From assembly GCF_024347675.1 (NCBI RefSeq), contig NZ_AP024882.1, positions 868,001 through 932,000 of the forward strand: a stretch of 64,000 nucleotides of DNA, in the 5' to 3' direction. This document shows, one piece after another, positions 60,778-64,000 of this stretch (position 1 is the first letter of the stretch; each line of letters begins with the position of its first letter). Position numbers and translations under genes: made by a program. This stretch comes from Vibrio ishigakensis. Lineage in GTDB: Bacteria; Pseudomonadota; Gammaproteobacteria; Enterobacterales; Vibrionaceae. The notes beneath the pieces were generated by a model. That model was given only the letters and a program-made list of their open reading frames with translations. It was not told where the DNA came from and did no database searches.

Positions 60778-62325
60778 ATGTTCTTTGTTGAAATATTTGA
60801 AAATCTATCATTTGGTTTGTCGGTGGCGTTTACGCCGGCCAACCTGTTGTTCCTGCTCATCGGTGCGCTGGTGGGTATGGTAGTGGGCTTGTTCCCAGGC
60901 TTTGGCCCTGCGGCGGGTATCGCGATATTGATTCCTATGACCTTTGGTCTTAACCCAACTACTGCCATTATTATGCTCTCGGGTATCTATTACGGTTCTA
61001 TGTATGGGGGAACCATAACCTCCATATTGATCAACACCCCCGGAGAGTCTGCCACAGTAGCCTCCACCTTGGATGGTTATCCTATGGCGCAAAACGGTCG
61101 AGCTGGTCCTGCTCTTGTAATGCAAGCGATCGCTTCATTTGTGGGTGGCACCTTGGGCGTGATCCTAATCTGTGGATTTGCCCCATTGCTGGCAGACTTT
61201 GCGTCCTCGTTTGGCCCGTCAGAGTATTTCCTGATCATCATGTTAGGCCTACTTTTGTTGACCACTATGATGGGTGAGAACCGTCTGAACGGCGTTATCT
61301 CTGCGCTGTTTGGCTTTGCTATCGCTATGGTTGGGGTAGACTCGGTCAGTGGTGCACAGCGTTACACCTTTGGTTCACCTGAGTTGATTGGTGGTATCTA
61401 TTTCGTACCAGTTGCCATTGGCTTGTTTGGTATTGGTGAGCTTCTTTATTGTATCTATACCGGACAGCACAAACGTGAAAATGTGCGTGTTCAATTTAGC
61501 TTCCGCTCTAAGGATTTCTGGCCGACAGCTAAAGACTATATCAGCTCTCGCTACACCTTTATCCGAGGTTCTGTGATCGGCTTTGTCGCAGGTGTATTGC
61601 CAGGTTCTGGGGCGACCATTGGCTCTATTCTGGCTTATTCAGTAGAGAAGAAGGTTGCTAAAGACCCTGAGAGTTTTGGTAAGGGTGAAGTCCGTGGATT
61701 GGTTGCGCCAGAGACAGCAAACAATGCAGCATCGGCAGGAGCTATGGTGCCACTTATCTCATTGGGTATTCCGGGTTCTGGTGCTACCGCTGTTCTACTT
61801 GGTGCGCTCATGATGTGGGGTCTACAGCCAGGTCCAATGCTCATCGACAGCAACCCAGACCTTGTATGGGGTCTAGTGGCAAGTATGTACATGGGCAACA
61901 TGATTCTGGTGGCACTGAGTGTGTTAGCTATCCCACTATTCGTAAAGTTCCTAGATATTCCTTACCGACTAGTGGTGCCTGTTATCGTGATTCTATGTGT
62001 TATCGGCTCTTATGCCCTTAACAACAGCATCATCGAGACCTCAATGCTATTGATTATGGGGCTAGTGGGCTTTGGCATGAAGTTGTACGGCTATTCTCCT
62101 GCAGCAACGGTTCTGGCGCTTGTTCTGGGTGGTATGGCTGAGAGTACCTTCTTGCAATCTCTTATCATCAGCCAAGGCAGTCTGTGGATCTTCGTTGAAA
62201 GACCAATCTCGCTTGTGCTCACCCTAGTTATGTTTGCCACTATCGGCCTTTCGGTTGCTCTGCGTCTATTCAAACGCATGCGAGCCAATAAGGTTGAGCA
62301 AGCAAATTGCAGTCACTCTCAGTAA
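60778..62325 (+). CDS. Tripartite tricarboxylate transporter large permease (TctA)
   Basis: 515 residues with about twelve membrane helices. Family motifs: GLFPGFGPAAGIAILIP, YYGSMYGGTITSILINTPGE, and the second-half VLPGSGATIGSILAY and ISLGIPGSGATAVLLGAL. It is the transport pore of the TctABC system, importing an organic acid with a proton or sodium ion. It is followed 9 bases later by the kinase gene. Confidence 0.93.
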   Translation: MFFVEIFENLSFGLSVAFTPANLLFLLIGALVGMVVGLFPGFGPAAGIAILIPMTFGLNPTTAIIMLSGIYYGSMYGGTITSILINTPGESATVASTLDGYPMAQNGRAGPALVMQAIASFVGGTLGVILICGFAPLLADFASSFGPSEYFLIIMLGLLLLTTMMGENRLNGVISALFGFAIAMVGVDSVSGAQRYTFGSPELIGGIYFVPVAIGLFGIGELLYCIYTGQHKRENVRVQFSFRSKDFWPTAKDYISSRYTFIRGSVIGFVAGVLPGSGATIGSILAYSVEKKVAKDPESFGKGEVRGLVAPETANNAASAGAMVPLISLGIPGSGATAVLLGALMMWGLQPGPMLIDSNPDLVWGLVASMYMGNMILVALSVLAIPLFVKFLDIPYRLVVPVIVILCVIGSYALNNSIIETSMLLIMGLVGFGMKLYGYSPAATVLALVLGGMAESTFLQSLIISQGSLWIFVERPISLVLTLVMFATIGLSVALRLFKRMRANKVEQANCSHSQ

Positions 62326-62334
62326 AGGACGGTA

Positions 62335-63579
62335 ATGATGAAAATAGGAGTTATCGCTGACGATTTTACTGGGGCGACTGATGCTGCAAGCTTTATCGTC
62401 AAGGGAGGCTTGAGTGCAATTCAGCTCTCAGGTATCCAAGAATCTGCAAAGGGTATTGATGCTGATGCCCTGGTGGTGAGCTTGAAATCTCGCTCTTGTG
62501 AGGTGAACAAAGCCATCGAGGATTCCATCAAGGCTTGTGATTGGCTCTTAGAAGAGGGGTGTGAGCTTATCTACTTCAAGTATTGCTCAACCTTCGATAG
62601 TACTGAAAAGGGCAATATTGGGCCTGTGGTAGAGGCACTAAAATCACACCTGTCTCAGCGCAGTGTGTTGCTCTGCCCCGCGTTGCCTGTTAATGGTAGG
62701 ACTGTGTATCAAGGACACTTGTTTGTGTTTGACAAGTTGCTCTCAGATTCTGGAATGCGCAATCACCCTATTACTCCAATGAGAGACTCGAATCTGCTGA
62801 ACGTTATCGAGTCTCAGTCTGAGGGTAATGCGGGTCTGGTGAGCCTTCAGGACATAGCTAAAGGTGGTATCTCAGAGAAACTGGCAGAACTGGAGCTAGA
62901 AGGTAAAGAACTCATCATCTGTGACAGTGTCAGTGACAGCGACCTTGATAGGTTGGCGCAGATAGCTCAATACCAAAGGCTAGTTTCAGGTGGTTCAGGC
63001 CTAATAGGCGCCATAGCCAAGTTGGTTTCTGGCAAAGGCGCATCTTTTGAAGAGCAAAATCAGGTGCAGGATCAACGAAAGGGTGTGGTGCTATCCGGCT
63101 CATGCTCTGAGATGACCAATCAGCAGGTCAGTGTCTACAAGAAACTCGCACCTAGCTTGAAGCTGGATGTAGGTCGATGCTTGCAGGATGGCGCTTATCT
63201 GGAGGAAGTTATGATCTGGATTGTAAGTCACAGCAACCAAGCTTATTTCCCAATGGTGTACGCCACTGTGAGCCCAGATGAGCTTTCGACTATTCAGTCC
63301 AAGTACGGTGATAAGGCATCAATCGGTGTAGAGAACTTGTTCCATGAGCTTGTGAAAAAGCTGTATAGCATGGGTTTTAATACCTTTATTAGCGCTGGTG
63401 GAGAGAGCTCTGGAACCATTACTCAAGCCTTGAGTATTGAGAGCTTTAGGGTTGGCAAAGAGATCGCACCAGGGGTCCCTTGGATGTCGAGCTTAGATGG
63501 CGAGGTAAGACTCGCACTTAAATCTGGTAATTTTGGAGATGCTCAGTTCTTTGAGCGTGCACAGGAGTTATTGCTATGA
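62335..63579 (+). CDS. otnK: Four-carbon acid sugar kinase (OtnK-type, DUF1537)
   Basis: 414 residues. The DUF1537 signature is visible: IADDFTGATDAASFIVKGG at the start, YFKYCSTFDSTEKGNIG, ALPVNGRTVYQGHLFV, and the C-terminal nucleotide-binding part with GSCSEMTNQQ and AGGESSGTI. OtnK phosphorylates 3-oxo-tetronate at O4. Its ATGA overlap with the next, otnC-type gene supports a shared pathway. DtnK-type kinases (D-threonate) are similar, so the exact substrate is not fixed. Confidence 0.85.
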   Translation: MMKIGVIADDFTGATDAASFIVKGGLSAIQLSGIQESAKGIDADALVVSLKSRSCEVNKAIEDSIKACDWLLEEGCELIYFKYCSTFDSTEKGNIGPVVEALKSHLSQRSVLLCPALPVNGRTVYQGHLFVFDKLLSDSGMRNHPITPMRDSNLLNVIESQSEGNAGLVSLQDIAKGGISEKLAELELEGKELIICDSVSDSDLDRLAQIAQYQRLVSGGSGLIGAIAKLVSGKGASFEEQNQVQDQRKGVVLSGSCSEMTNQQVSVYKKLAPSLKLDVGRCLQDGAYLEEVMIWIVSHSNQAYFPMVYATVSPDELSTIQSKYGDKASIGVENLFHELVKKLYSMGFNTFISAGGESSGTITQALSIESFRVGKEIAPGVPWMSSLDGEVRLALKSGNFGDAQFFERAQELLL

Positions 63580-64000
63580 CGGAACATGAACAAAGACTCG
63601 AGCTAGTCGCCTTGGCAAAATCTCTATTTGAGCGTGGCTACGCTACCGGCGGCGCTGGTAATATCTCGGTAAGACTGGACCAAAATCGTGTTTTGACTAC
63701 ACCAACGGGTTCCTGCTTTGGCCGACTCGACCCAGATACTCTATCTGTAGTGAATATGGACGGTGAGCACTTAACCGGAAACAGACCGTCTAAAGAGGCG
63801 TCGTTCCATCTGGAGATCTATAAGAATCGCGCACAGGCAAATGCAATTGTGCATTTGCACTCTACCTATCTTACAGCCCTATCTTGTCTTGAGGGTTTGG
63901 ATAAATCGAACGCAATGAAAGCGTTCACACCTTATTACGTGATGCGAGTGGGTAGGCTCCCTGTGGTGGAATACTTTAATCCAGGGGATTCTCGCATAGG
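63576..64000 (+). CDS. otnC: Class II aldolase/adducin family protein (OtnC-type), partial
   Basis: 141 codons are visible before the window ends. The start overlaps the stop of otnK (ATGA). Motifs: GGAGNISVRL near residue 27, PTGSCFGRLDPDTL, KEASFHLEIY and the metal-binding HLHS at about 90 (IVHLHSTYLTAL), as in class II aldolases such as OtnC, which decarboxylates 3-oxo-tetronate 4-phosphate to dihydroxyacetone phosphate. The rest of the gene, including other metal ligands, lies outside. Confidence 0.82.
   Translation, partial: MTEHEQRLELVALAKSLFERGYATGGAGNISVRLDQNRVLTTPTGSCFGRLDPDTLSVVNMDGEHLTGNRPSKEASFHLEIYKNRAQANAIVHLHSTYLTALSCLEGLDKSNAMKAFTPYYVMRVGRLPVVEYFNPGDSRI

Noticed and set aside
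1..64000. CRISPR arrays, tRNA/rRNA genes, prophage or integron features
   Set aside because: No regularly spaced direct repeats, tRNA cloverleaf sequence, integrase or phage structural gene was found on reading the window.

Overview
The window looks like chromosomal DNA of a marine gamma-proteobacterium, most likely Vibrionaceae. The reasons are a DUF3622 gene (a family I know mainly from vibrios), an ERIC-type palindromic repeat, a yccT-yccS-helD block that keeps part of the enterobacterial mgsA/helD/yccS/yccT neighbourhood, and marine-type catabolic operons. No rRNA, tRNA, CRISPR array, prophage or intact insertion sequence was seen. Most of the window is ordinary chromosome; the interest lies in two catabolic islands, several clear operator sites, repeats and a few broken genes.

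Layout. 1-3100: TRAP transporter of the TAXI class (fused permease cut by the window edge, plus binding protein), divergent from a short-chain dehydrogenase (SDR). 3097-8240: anaerobic DMSO-reductase-type operon dmsA-dmsB-dmsC-dmsD-napF behind a consensus FNR box. 8439-12768: an unassigned secreted protein and an emrAB-like efflux pair. 12931-20977: glpD, ERIC repeat, yccT/yccS, helD, HAD hydrolase, DUF3622. 21180-29963: Gfo/Idh/MocA oxidoreductase, pqiABC, DUF3299 protein, amidohydrolase, POT peptide transporter. 29996-36310: MscS channel, a MITE-like element, phosphoribosyltransferase, glutaredoxin, mgsA, clcA, queC.

36519-44981 is a fermentative island: His-rich metal-binding protein, fructose-6-phosphate aldolase, glycyl-radical activase and enzyme, and a DeoR regulator. 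The promoter of the glycyl-radical operon has an FNR box and TTTCATTTGAAA; the promoter of the DeoR gene has TTTCATATGAAA, each one base before TATAAT. This implies anaerobic activation plus repression by an autoregulated DeoR protein. A nitroreductase/MDR oxidoreductase pair divergent from a LysR gene lies inside it; the nitroreductase seems frameshifted at its 5' end.

45077-56152: small regulatory and redox genes (patatin, SDRs, LuxR-type and LysR regulators, DUF2798, a ClpP-like secreted protein, an MFS transporter split by an amber codon, HxlR/DsbA-like pair, LtrA). A 17-bp palindrome GCAGTA-N5-TACTGC occurs at two promoter regions flanking the LuxR-type gene.

56197-64000: a GntR-type regulator with what looks like two winged-helix segments faces an operon of Asp/Glu-racemase-like protein, isocitrate/isopropylmalate-family dehydrogenase, tripartite tricarboxylate transporter (C-B-A order), OtnK-type kinase and OtnC-type aldolase. 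It resembles the known C4 acid-sugar pathways, but the usual LtnD and OtnI genes are not seen and two other enzymes sit in the operon. This is the best candidate for an undescribed pathway variant.
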